A stretch of DNA of 58,742 bases from Bacteroidota bacterium (GTDB lineage: Bacteria; Bacteroidota; Bacteroidia; Bacteroidales; F082), in contig JAERTF010000133.1 of assembly GCA_016845105.1 (NCBI GenBank), forward strand, positions 1-58,742, in the 5' to 3' direction. Below the pieces are notes generated by a model, which saw nothing but the letters and a program-made list of their open reading frames with translations, was not told where the DNA came from and searched no databases. The translations under genes and the position numbers were made by a program. Below are positions 16,992-24,439 of this stretch, in pieces. Position 1 is the first letter of the stretch, and each line of letters opens with the position of its first letter.

Positions 16992-19400
16992 ATGAAAATT
17001 CTTAAAAAAGTAATTATTGTCTTAATTATCATTGTGGTAGGTTTTGTAACCATAAGTTATTTTTGGTTAAGGTCAACCAAGCCAGTTTATTCGGGAAACT
17101 TAAAACTTAAAGGGCTTGAAAAAGAGGTTGAGGTAATATTCGACAGCTATGGCGTGCCACATATATACGCACAAAATGCTAATGATGCATATATGGCATT
17201 GGGATACCTTCATGCCCAAGAACGACTGTTTCAAATGGAGATGATTAGGCGCGTAACTTCGGGTAGACTTGCGGAATTATTGGGAGAAAAGTATGTTGAT
17301 ACCGATAAAACAATGCTAACTCTGTCAATTCGTGAAATGGCAAAAAAAAGTGCGGATAAGTATTTTGCTGATGTTGACGAACCTTATAAAAAGGAAACAC
17401 TGGCCTATTTGAAAGGGATTAATAGTTTCATTAAAAATGGGACATTGCCAATTGAGTTTACCTTATTGAACTTCGAGCCTGAACCCTTTGAACCTATTGA
17501 TGTTTATACTGCCATTGGATATATGTCATTATCCTTCACTTCGGCATTATCACAGGAGCCTATTGTAACTACTATACTTGAGAGTTTAGGTGAAGAATAT
17601 TTAATTGACTTTAAACTAGATTCCATAGCCAATTCTAAACATTATAGAAAGGCTGAAGATAATTCAGAATCAATTAGTGAGCTGTCTACAGTCATTGAAC
17701 AGATTTTCTATTCTTTACCAATTCCGGTTTGGCATGGGTCTAATAATTGGGTACTTAGTGCTGATAGGTCTAAGTCAGGGAAAGTACTACTTGCAAATGA
17801 TACTCATATTAGGTACTCGCAACCAGCAGTTTGGTATGAAGCATACATTGAATATCCTAATTTTTCTATGGGAGGATATTATTTGGCAAGTGTACCATAT
17901 GCAATTATAGGTCATAACAATATTTTTGCCTGGGGCACTACTATTTTCCCGTTTGATAATATGGATCTTTATCGCGAGAAGCAGAACCCTGATAATCCCA
18001 ATCAGATATGGGTGAACGATAGGTGGGAAAATTATTCAACAGAAACATATAACATCCCTGTAAAGGATATGGATGATGTTGAGTTCACAGTTAGGAAAAC
18101 ACGACATGGTCCATTACTAAATGGTATTTATAATAAAATCGCTACAACTGATGATCCTCCAATATCATTATGGTGGGCGTTAAATGAAATGGAATCAACA
18201 GTTCTTGAGGCTTTGTTCAGAATTAATAATGCAAAGAACGTAATGGATTTTGAGAATGCAATGAAATACATTGATTTGATAGGAATGAATATGGTTTATG
18301 GAGATGCCGAAGGAAATATAGCACTTTGGGCTACCGGGAAAATTCCAATTCGTCCTGAGCATGTAAACTCAAAAATAATTCTCGATGGAGCAAGTGGGGA
18401 TGATGAAATACTTGGATATTACCCATTTGATAAAAACCCAAAAATCATTAATCCCGAAGATGGGTTTATAACCACATCAAATGATGAACCACTGCGGGTT
18501 GATGGCATTCTTTATCCTGGATATTATTCTCCTGGAATTAGAGCCAATCGAATTAAACGACTGATAAACTCAAAGGACAAATGGGGGTTGGAGGAGCTTG
18601 CATCAGTACAGCTGGATAATACATCTGAAAAGGATACAATGGTTGCTAGACTTGTACTTGAAAATGCCAATCTTAAAAAGGTAGCTAGTCTTGGACCAAC
18701 ATACGCCTCTGCTTTAAGACAGCTTAAATCATGGAATGGCGAATCGGATGTTAATAGCATTGGAGCCACAATTTTTAGTAATCTGGTTTATTACTTGATG
18801 TATAATACGATGGCTGATGAATTAAGTGATTCGGACTTTAATAGCTTCGTTAGTTCATTTTTAGTAAGGTCAAGAATGGTTTCCTTATTAACAAATAACA
18901 ATTCACCATGGTTTGATAATATTACGACAAAAGATGTGGATGAACCTAGAACAGATATTTTCACACTATCGTTGATAGATGCAATTACTTCATTAAAGAA
19001 TCAACTGGGCGATGAACTAGGTAGTTGGAGATGGGGTAATGTACATACTTTAACCCATGTTCATCCCATTGGAAGAGAAGAACCTCTTGACCTTATTTTT
19101 AATGTAGGACCATTCGAAAAATCGGGAAGTAATGATGTGATTGACAAAGAGGGGTTTAGGTATAATAAATCAGGCAATTATCCTGTTAAAGATGGCCCGG
19201 CCATGCGGATGCTCATCGACTTTGCCGACCCTAGTCATTCATTATCAATTATACCAACCGGACAGTCAGGTAATGTAATGAGTCCACATTATGATGATCA
19301 GGCAAATATGTTTAATAGAGGTGATTATAGAACATTTGTGACCAATAAAAAGGAGCTTGATAAAAACAACGTATTGTTACTTGAACCTGGAAAGCATTAG
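16992..19400 (+). CDS. Penicillin acylase family protein (Ntn hydrolase)
   Basis: 802-aa N-terminal-nucleophile hydrolase precursor of the penicillin G / AHL acylase family. A membrane anchor or uncleaved signal is at residues 5-27. The alpha chain is followed by the autoprocessing site at HG|SNNWVLS, with nucleophile Ser250. Further family motifs are YEAYIEYPNFSMGGYYLASVPYAIIGHN, VYGDAEGNIALWATGKIP and NVHTLTHVHPIG. Substrate (N-acyl amino acid, quorum signal or antibiotic) is not predictable. Located in the periplasm. Single-gene unit. Confidence 0.9.
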   Translation: MKILKKVIIVLIIIVVGFVTISYFWLRSTKPVYSGNLKLKGLEKEVEVIFDSYGVPHIYAQNANDAYMALGYLHAQERLFQMEMIRRVTSGRLAELLGEKYVDTDKTMLTLSIREMAKKSADKYFADVDEPYKKETLAYLKGINSFIKNGTLPIEFTLLNFEPEPFEPIDVYTAIGYMSLSFTSALSQEPIVTTILESLGEEYLIDFKLDSIANSKHYRKAEDNSESISELSTVIEQIFYSLPIPVWHGSNNWVLSADRSKSGKVLLANDTHIRYSQPAVWYEAYIEYPNFSMGGYYLASVPYAIIGHNNIFAWGTTIFPFDNMDLYREKQNPDNPNQIWVNDRWENYSTETYNIPVKDMDDVEFTVRKTRHGPLLNGIYNKIATTDDPPISLWWALNEMESTVLEALFRINNAKNVMDFENAMKYIDLIGMNMVYGDAEGNIALWATGKIPIRPEHVNSKIILDGASGDDEILGYYPFDKNPKIINPEDGFITTSNDEPLRVDGILYPGYYSPGIRANRIKRLINSKDKWGLEELASVQLDNTSEKDTMVARLVLENANLKKVASLGPTYASALRQLKSWNGESDVNSIGATIFSNLVYYLMYNTMADELSDSDFNSFVSSFLVRSRMVSLLTNNNSPWFDNITTKDVDEPRTDIFTLSLIDAITSLKNQLGDELGSWRWGNVHTLTHVHPIGREEPLDLIFNVGPFEKSGSNDVIDKEGFRYNKSGNYPVKDGPAMRMLIDFADPSHSLSIIPTGQSGNVMSPHYDDQANMFNRGDYRTFVTNKKELDKNNVLLLEPGKH

Positions 19401-19427
19401 TGTTCGCTGGATTTGGCAATAGAAAAG

Positions 19428-19553
19428 ACCCGATGGTTTTTTCTATCCCGTCGGGTAGTGAATTAGAAATTCGATTTGGCTTTCTAATCCCTCGAGTTTC
19501 GAATAGGTTTTTGATATTTTCAACCCGACTGGTTGGAAAAAACCAGGCGGGTT
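19428..19553. other. Three consecutive hairpins in a 270-base spacer
   Basis: Between convergent genes: hairpin 1 ACCCGA (19428-19433) with TCGGGT (19451-19456); hairpin 2 ATTAGAAA (19462-19469) with TTTCTAAT (19481-19488); hairpin 3 AACCCGACTGGTT (19522-19534) with AACCAGGCGGGTT (19541-19553), 12 of 13 pairs. None is followed by a clean T-run. They could be a tandem terminator, a structured RNA or a REP-like repeat. The rest of 19401-19673 shows no gene. Confidence 0.6.
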
Positions 19554-19673
19554 TACACAAAACCCAATTGTATTCAATGTCTGTTGCAAGCAGGTTTATC
19601 AGGCAAGTTTATGATTTGTAAGAATTAGCCATCCTTACCAGACTTTAAAGGACTAGGACCTGCCAAATTTTTA

Positions 19674-20648
19674 TTAACCCGTTGGGTAGGTTACTAAACT
19701 ATCAGAACAATAAGTGTTCAATCGCCAAACTTTTTGTGCAATTGCATCTCTATTCTTTGTTCTTAGGTTAGAGCCATACGATTGAATATTTAGGATGGTA
19801 CATATCGCTTTCCACCCATATCCATTAACCTTTTCCTTATTTGTTTTTTTAAGGGGGTTATTCATAAAACTGTCCAACGTATATTGTTTTTTCATGTAAT
19901 GGATAATCATATCCTCTTTTACATCAGATCGATCCATATATTCATTGTATTTTCTAATGGTATCAACATCCTTCTGATTCCATACAATACCTGCAATCTC
20001 ATATTTTATGTCAGACTTCAATTTTCTGGATTTATCCTTTATATCCATTATTGAAGAAATAGTTGTCCATCCAATTTCCTTCTTTTCTATTAAAATTGTT
20101 ATTGATGAATTTAAAAACTCGTCGAGAGTAAAATGTTCTTTGACTTCAGAAATTATTTTTGCTCTTTTCAGGTCTGGGTTGTTTATTATTTGATAGTTTT
20201 TTATTGCTAGGCGCAAAGATTCTTCTCCCCATAAAGCTCCGGCCAATCTTTCAATATCCATTTTTGATGGAAGGTTTTTTTTAATTACTTCCATATCCAA
20301 TGCATCAAAAATTGTTCTCCAATTGATTAGTTCATTATTGAGTGATTCTTTCTGATTATTATTCATTATAATAAAGTCATCAATAGTATATTGTTTCTTG
20401 ATATAGCTTTTTATAACATCGGTAATCATTTTTCCAATGTAGGCTCTTACTTTATCCCAATTTACTTTTCCATCTATGCCTTTTGAAATAATTTTCTCTT
20501 CAATGTTTACGCTATCTACCAAATCATGTGGTAGCAACAACACCTCGGAAATAGCTGATTTTATCGTTGGTAAGGTTACGTTAGAATCATACTTTAGATT
20601 TATACAAACAACAACATCTGATATCAAGTTATGGATTCTTCTTTTCAT
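19674..20648 (-). CDS. Uncharacterised protein of about three 85-residue repeats
   Basis: 324 aa from ATG 20648 (MKRRIHNLISD). A TTG 21 bases upstream lies within a TATCTTTG -7-like element (20667-20674) and is unlikely. I do not recognise the family. Three repeats are visible at residues 83-140, 169-223 and 252-308 with period 83-86. Each begins KKQYTIDDF, KEHFTLDEF or KKQYTLDSF, then has INWRTIFDALDM, IGWTTISSIMDI or YGWKAICTILNI, and ends in LAGALW, IAGIVW or IAQKVW. A half-repeat may precede (VNWDKVRAYIG, near residue 64). No signal peptide, no Cys pairs, no catalytic motif; mostly helical and lysine-rich. Possibly a nucleic-acid- or protein-binding solenoid. Confidence 0.65.
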   Translation of the reverse strand: MKRRIHNLISDVVVCINLKYDSNVTLPTIKSAISEVLLLPHDLVDSVNIEEKIISKGIDGKVNWDKVRAYIGKMITDVIKSYIKKQYTIDDFIIMNNNQKESLNNELINWRTIFDALDMEVIKKNLPSKMDIERLAGALWGEESLRLAIKNYQIINNPDLKRAKIISEVKEHFTLDEFLNSSITILIEKKEIGWTTISSIMDIKDKSRKLKSDIKYEIAGIVWNQKDVDTIRKYNEYMDRSDVKEDMIIHYMKKQYTLDSFMNNPLKKTNKEKVNGYGWKAICTILNIQSYGSNLRTKNRDAIAQKVWRLNTYCSDSLVTYPTG

Positions 20649-20771
20649 AGTTAAGCATATCTTTTTCAAAGATAAAAAAATAGATAACCGGCTCGAAAAC
20701 CAGAAATTGCGTTTTATTTTTATTCATCCACTAAGTTGCGGTTGGGTTTATTTGACCTCACCCCGTTGGGT
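19678..20771. repeat. CCCGTTGGGT repeated at both sides of the repeat-protein gene
   Basis: CCCGTTGGGT occurs at 19678-19687 (overlapping the stop region of the repeat-protein gene) and at 20762-20771, beyond its 5' end and just downstream of the anti-sigma-like gene. A variant CCCGTCGGGT is at 19447-19456 inside hairpin 1. Each copy is itself a short inverted repeat (ACCC...GGGT). The coordinates span both copies, not a continuous element. Confidence 0.4.
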
Positions 20772-20787
20772 CGAAAACCATATCATT

Positions 20788-21192
20788 TTAAATATCTTTT
20801 AATCGTCTGGTTATTAATGATATTTCAATAATAAAGAAGAAAACAAAAGCAAAAAGTCCTGTTAGAAATATTTTCGAGATAGAAATAGAAATAGGGAAAG
20901 AGAAACTTATTGATCTGACTTTGTCAATATAACTATCAAAATACGATAGGCTAACAGAGCTTATTCCAAAAAACGAAAGTAACGCAAAAATTGCAATAAT
21001 TGTAACTCCAATAAATAGCCATCCTTTCCAGGTTATTAATGGGTTAACAATAATTTTTTGATCTCTTTCCATACCAAGTCCATCAACTTTATCCATAACG
21101 GAATTCAAAAAGTTATCGCTTGGTTTTTCAATTGATGCCATTTTTATGGCAGTTTTTACCATTCCTTCGATATTATCATTAGTTGTATTCAT
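20788..21192 (-). CDS. Probable anti-sigma factor (membrane protein)
   Basis: 134 aa, unrecognised family. A hydrophilic N-terminus of about 55 residues is followed by two transmembrane segments (WKGWLFIGVTIIAIFALLSFF and the FLTGLFAFVFFFIIEISLI stretch). Its start overlaps the end of the ECF sigma gene by 14 bases, the usual arrangement for a sigma/anti-sigma pair. The short cytoplasmic N-terminal region is suited to bind sigma, but the zinc HxxxCxxC motif is absent. Function is inferred from position. Confidence 0.6.
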   Translation of the reverse strand: MNTTNDNIEGMVKTAIKMASIEKPSDNFLNSVMDKVDGLGMERDQKIIVNPLITWKGWLFIGVTIIAIFALLSFFGISSVSLSYFDSYIDKVRSISFSFPISISISKIFLTGLFAFVFFFIIEISLITRRLKDI

Positions 21193-21760
21193 ATTCTGTA
21201 ATCTCTTGATCTATTTTGTCCTTTAGTTTATTATATAGTTTTTGTCGACTTCTGAAAAGTTTTACCTTAACATTTTGCTTTGATATTCCAACAATTTCGG
21301 CAACTTCACCTATTGGTAATTCTTCAAAGTAATACAAAGTTAAAATAATCCTTTCGGTTTCCGGAAGTGAAAGTATTGATTCGTTAATTATTTGTCGTTT
21401 TTCAGTATTACTGATTTCAAATAGTACATCCGCAACCGTACAAGTATTAAATTCCGACTTATCGTTTATCTCTGTTGTTATTATTTGTCGTTTTTGAGAT
21501 TTGAATTTATTAATTGCTTTATTATATGTTATTCTATAAATCCAAGTTGATAGTTTTGATTTATTATTAAATCTGCATAACGATTGATATATCTTAATAA
21601 ACACATCCTGAGCTAGCTCTTCGGCTTCTTCATGATTTTTTAATATACGATAGGACAATGTGTATACCATATCTTGATATTTCAGTACTATATCTTCAAA
21701 AGCTTTTATATCACCATCTAGAATCCTCTGAATAATTATGTGCTCACTAACAGGCTCCAT
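21179..21760 (-). CDS. ECF-type RNA polymerase sigma factor
   Basis: Sigma-70 family, group 4. Region 2 (FEDIVLKYQDMVYTLSYRILKNHEEAEELAQDVFIKIYQSL, then STWIYRITYNKAINKFKSQKR) and region 4 (LPETERIILTLYYFEELPIGEVAEIVGISKQNVKVKLFRSRQKL) are complete. ATG at 21760 (MEPVSEHIIIQ) is preferred; an in-frame TTG at 21778 lies upstream of the expected transcription start. A promoter GTAACC-N15-TGTC (21795-21771, - strand) ends about ten bases before this ATG, so the message may be nearly leaderless and autoregulated. The anti-sigma-like gene overlaps its 3' end. Confidence 0.93.
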   Translation of the reverse strand: MEPVSEHIIIQRILDGDIKAFEDIVLKYQDMVYTLSYRILKNHEEAEELAQDVFIKIYQSLCRFNNKSKLSTWIYRITYNKAINKFKSQKRQIITTEINDKSEFNTCTVADVLFEISNTEKRQIINESILSLPETERIILTLYYFEELPIGEVAEIVGISKQNVKVKLFRSRQKLYNKLKDKIDQEITEYEYN

Positions 21761-21770
21761 TATGTTTTTA

Positions 21771-21795
21771 GACACCAATATCTTTAATTGGTTAC
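21771..21795 (-). promoter_or_regulatory. ECF-type promoter of the sigma gene
   Basis: On the - strand GTAACC (21795-21790), 15 bases, TGTC (21774-21771). The AAC-containing -35 and GTC-type -10 are characteristic of ECF promoters. It is the mirror partner of the promoter at 21821-21846; the facing GGTTACAAA and TTTGTAACC sequences form an inverted repeat. Confidence 0.6.
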
Positions 21796-21820
21796 AAATT
21801 AAATTTCATTTAATTTTTTT

Positions 21821-21846
21821 GTAACCATATCATAAAAGTACTTGTC
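21821..21846 (+). promoter_or_regulatory. ECF-type promoter of the DUF6249 gene
   Basis: GTAACC (21821-21826), 16 bases, TGTC (21843-21846), followed by the gene start at 21885. Same elements and nearly the same spacing as the facing sigma-gene promoter, which suggests a shared sigma factor. Confidence 0.6.
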
Positions 21847-21884
21847 AAAGATATAAACGAATTTTAATCTTAAAAAATAGAAAA

Positions 21885-22235
21885 ATGGAAGTGTCAATTG
21901 TATTTATCAGTTTGTTTATAGTTGTGTTTGGGATTTGTTATTTGTATTTTAACACCAGGCACAAAGAAAGATTAGCCTTAATAGAAAAAGATAAGGATGT
22001 AACAATTTTTTCAGGACCAAAAGTGGTGCGTACTTATTCTGTGTGGAAAGTAGTAACATTAAACCTTGGTCTTGTTTTAATTGGAGTTGGAATGGGTGTA
22101 TTGATTGGTGGGTTATTATCTAATATTGGAGGAATGTCTGAAGAACAAGCCTTTCCTGCTTCAATATTCATTATGAGTGGAATTGGTTTATTGGTAGGGT
22201 TTTTCTTAACCAACAAACTTGATCAAAAGGAATAG
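21885..22235 (+). CDS. DUF6249-like small membrane protein
   Basis: 116 aa with three hydrophobic segments: N-terminal VFISLFIVVFGICYLYF, VVTLNLGLVLIGVGMGVLIGG and ASIFIMSGIGLLVGFFLTN. The RHKERLALIEKDKD segment after the first helix is typical of DUF6249 proteins, which in Bacteroidota often lie beside ECF sigma operons. Role unknown. Divergent from the sigma gene and probably in its regulon. Ends before a strong terminator. Confidence 0.75.
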   Translation: MEVSIVFISLFIVVFGICYLYFNTRHKERLALIEKDKDVTIFSGPKVVRTYSVWKVVTLNLGLVLIGVGMGVLIGGLLSNIGGMSEEQAFPASIFIMSGIGLLVGFFLTNKLDQKE

Positions 22236-22266
22236 TGCCTATTCAAGACAAAATATAGTAGCTTTG

Positions 22267-22298
22267 AACCCTGGTTATTGAATCAGGGTTTTTTGTTT
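22267..22298 (+). terminator. Rho-independent terminator
   Basis: AACCCTG (22267-22273), a 10-base loop and CAGGGTT (22284-22290), followed directly by TTTTGTTTT. Ends the DUF6249 transcript. Confidence 0.8.
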
Positions 22299-22345
22299 TC
22301 ATAAACCTTGTAAGTCGTGTGGCTCCGAAACCATTGGGTTTATGC

Positions 22346-22374
22346 AATGTACATTAGGCATTAATGCTCAATGT
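22346..22374. promoter_or_regulatory. Palindromes upstream of mutA
   Basis: AATGTACATT (22346-22355) adjoins a longer imperfect palindrome centred on GCATTAATGC (22358-22367) with ACATT (22351-22355) and AATGT (22370-22374) as outer arms. They lie about 80-100 bases before the putative mutA promoter. Possible operator; nothing else is visible in the 300-base spacer except the terminator and promoter. No cobalamin riboswitch is recognisable. Confidence 0.35.
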
Positions 22375-22448
22375 GTATTTCAGTGAATAGCGGCATATTT
22401 CCTTTTTTAGAATAGTGTTAAATTATTAACAATTATATAGTTATTGCA

Positions 22449-22477
22449 TTGCCACGAAGGTTTTTGTATTAATTTTG
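22449..22477 (+). promoter_or_regulatory. Probable mutAB promoter
   Basis: TTG (22449-22451), 18 bases, TAATTTTG (22470-22477), about 60 bases upstream of the mutA ATG. Fits the Bacteroidota consensus, with a slightly short spacer. Confidence 0.5.
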
Positions 22478-22539
22478 CCGACCGTTAATCGAGTGATACC
22501 CTCGTTTAATTTTATAACTTATTAAAAAACAGAATTCTC

Positions 22540-24399
22540 ATGAATAAAGAAAAGCTTTTTGAAGCATTTCCTCCCATCTCGGATGAAGAATGGAAAGAGA
22601 AAATTATAGCAGACTTAAAAGGTGCTGATTTTGATAGAAAGTTGGTTTGGAGAACCAATGAAGGGTTTGATGTTCAGCCTTATTACCGACAAGATGATAT
22701 TGCCGGTTTACCACATATGGATATACTACCAGGTAATTTTCCATTTGTTCGCGGAAGCAAAGTAAAAAGAAATAACTGGCTCGTGCGTCAAGAAATTATT
22801 GTGAATGACATAGCCGATGCCAATAAAAAATCACTTGATATCAGATTAAAGGGTGTTGATTCAATTGGATTTAGGTTTGATAAAGACTTTGTTCCAAATA
22901 TTGAAAATATTGAAGCGTTATGTGAGAATATTAGAGCTGATCTAATGGAACTTAACTTCAATAATAGCTATCCCCTGGAGACCATTAAAATACTCGATAT
23001 ACTTGCGAAAAAGTATAACAGAGACTTGGAAAAAGTTAGGGGATGTATTGAGTATGATCCGATAGGTTATTTTACTTTAAATGGATGTTTTAAGAAATCA
23101 GAAGAAACTGATATGGCAGTATTGCTTGATATGCATAATGCTGCAAAACATCTACCAAAGGTTCAGTATTTGAGTATAAATGCTTCTATTTTTAATAACT
23201 CAGGAGCAGGGATTGTTAGCGAGTTGGCATTTTCAATGGCAATGGCTGCCGAATATCTTACCTACCTTACAAATATTGGTTTAAGTATTGATGATGTTGC
23301 ACCCCGAATTAGATTTCATTTTGCTGTTGGTTCAGATTATTTTATGGAGATTGCAAAATTTAGGGCTGCAAAATATTTATGGGCAAAAATTGTAAATGCA
23401 TATGGATTAAATGATTCGGCAAATGCCGCTATTAATATTCATTGTAGTAATTCTGAATGGAATAAAACAGTTTACGATCCATACGTAAATATGCTACGTA
23501 CGACAACTGAGTCAATGTCGGCGATTCTAGGTGGTGTAAATTCACTTTCTGTTCTTCCTTTTAATTCAATTTACGAAACTGAAACAGAATTTTCGGAAAG
23601 AATTGCTCGGAATCAACAGCTTGTGTTAAAAGGTGAGTCTTATCTTGATAAAGTTGCAGATATTAGTGCAGGATCATATTATATTGAGGAACTTACTGAT
23701 AAACTAATACATAGTGCTTGGGATCTATTTCTCAAAATTGACGAAGAAGGTGGTTATTTAGATGCCTTTAAAAAAGGTATTATACAAAAGATAGTTGGAG
23801 AGGAAGCCTCAACAAAAAATCTTGAAATAGCAACACGTAAAAAATCGATTCTTGGAACAAATCAGTTCCCAAATATAACAGAACAACTAGATTTAGATTT
23901 CTTTGTTCCAGTGGGTGATACAAAGAGTGAATCCAAGATTGAGCCACTTAATATATATCGCGGAGCAGAACAATTGGAAAAGCTACGTGCTAATACTGAT
24001 AGGTATTCGAAAAATAATAAACGTCCTGTTGCATGGATGTTTACTTTTGGTAACCTTGCAATGCGAAAGGCCCGATCACAGTTTGCTGGTAACTTTTTTG
24101 GTTGTGCCGGATTTGAAATTATTGATAACCCAGGTTTTAGTAGTGTTGAGGATGGTATAAATTCAGCTAAAGCAAGTAGCCCAGATATAGTAGTAATTTG
24201 TAGTTCAGATGATGAATATAAAGAAGGTGCAGAGACAATATTTAATGCATTGAAGAATGACACAGTTGTTGTTTTGGCAGGTTATCCTAAAGAGATGATT
24301 CAGAGGTTGAATGAGATTGGGTTAACAAATTTAATTCATGTTAAAAGTAATTTATTGGAAGAATTGAAAAGATATAGTGAACTTCTAAGTATTAAGTAG
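22540..24399 (+). CDS. mutA: Methylmalonyl-CoA mutase small (beta) subunit
   Basis: Non-catalytic partner subunit of the heterodimeric B12-dependent mutase that interconverts methylmalonyl-CoA and succinyl-CoA. 619 aa. It begins FPPISDEEWKEKIIADLKGADFDRKLVWRTNEGFDVQPYYR, the standard start of MutA. TIM-barrel domain to about residue 450, then a vestigial cobalamin-binding-like domain lacking the DxHxxG histidine. Adjacent mutB follows after 40 bases. The pair serves propionate formation by succinate fermentation or propionyl-CoA oxidation. No epimerase or MeaB-type G-protein gene is next to it. Confidence 0.95.
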   Translation: MNKEKLFEAFPPISDEEWKEKIIADLKGADFDRKLVWRTNEGFDVQPYYRQDDIAGLPHMDILPGNFPFVRGSKVKRNNWLVRQEIIVNDIADANKKSLDIRLKGVDSIGFRFDKDFVPNIENIEALCENIRADLMELNFNNSYPLETIKILDILAKKYNRDLEKVRGCIEYDPIGYFTLNGCFKKSEETDMAVLLDMHNAAKHLPKVQYLSINASIFNNSGAGIVSELAFSMAMAAEYLTYLTNIGLSIDDVAPRIRFHFAVGSDYFMEIAKFRAAKYLWAKIVNAYGLNDSANAAINIHCSNSEWNKTVYDPYVNMLRTTTESMSAILGGVNSLSVLPFNSIYETETEFSERIARNQQLVLKGESYLDKVADISAGSYYIEELTDKLIHSAWDLFLKIDEEGGYLDAFKKGIIQKIVGEEASTKNLEIATRKKSILGTNQFPNITEQLDLDFFVPVGDTKSESKIEPLNIYRGAEQLEKLRANTDRYSKNNKRPVAWMFTFGNLAMRKARSQFAGNFFGCAGFEIIDNPGFSSVEDGINSAKASSPDIVVICSSDDEYKEGAETIFNALKNDTVVVLAGYPKEMIQRLNEIGLTNLIHVKSNLLEELKRYSELLSIK

Positions 24400-24439
24400 A
24401 GGAGTTTAGGAAGTTTGTTAAATCTCAAAAATAAAAAAA

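Noticed and set aside
19400..19621. 73-residue ORF across the hairpin region
   Set aside because: It starts within the penicillin-acylase stop region, runs through inverted repeats and shows no domain features.
22299..22539. Cobalamin riboswitch before mutAB
   Set aside because: No B12-box or conserved aptamer pattern could be seen; GCCACGAAGG near 22451 is not sufficient.
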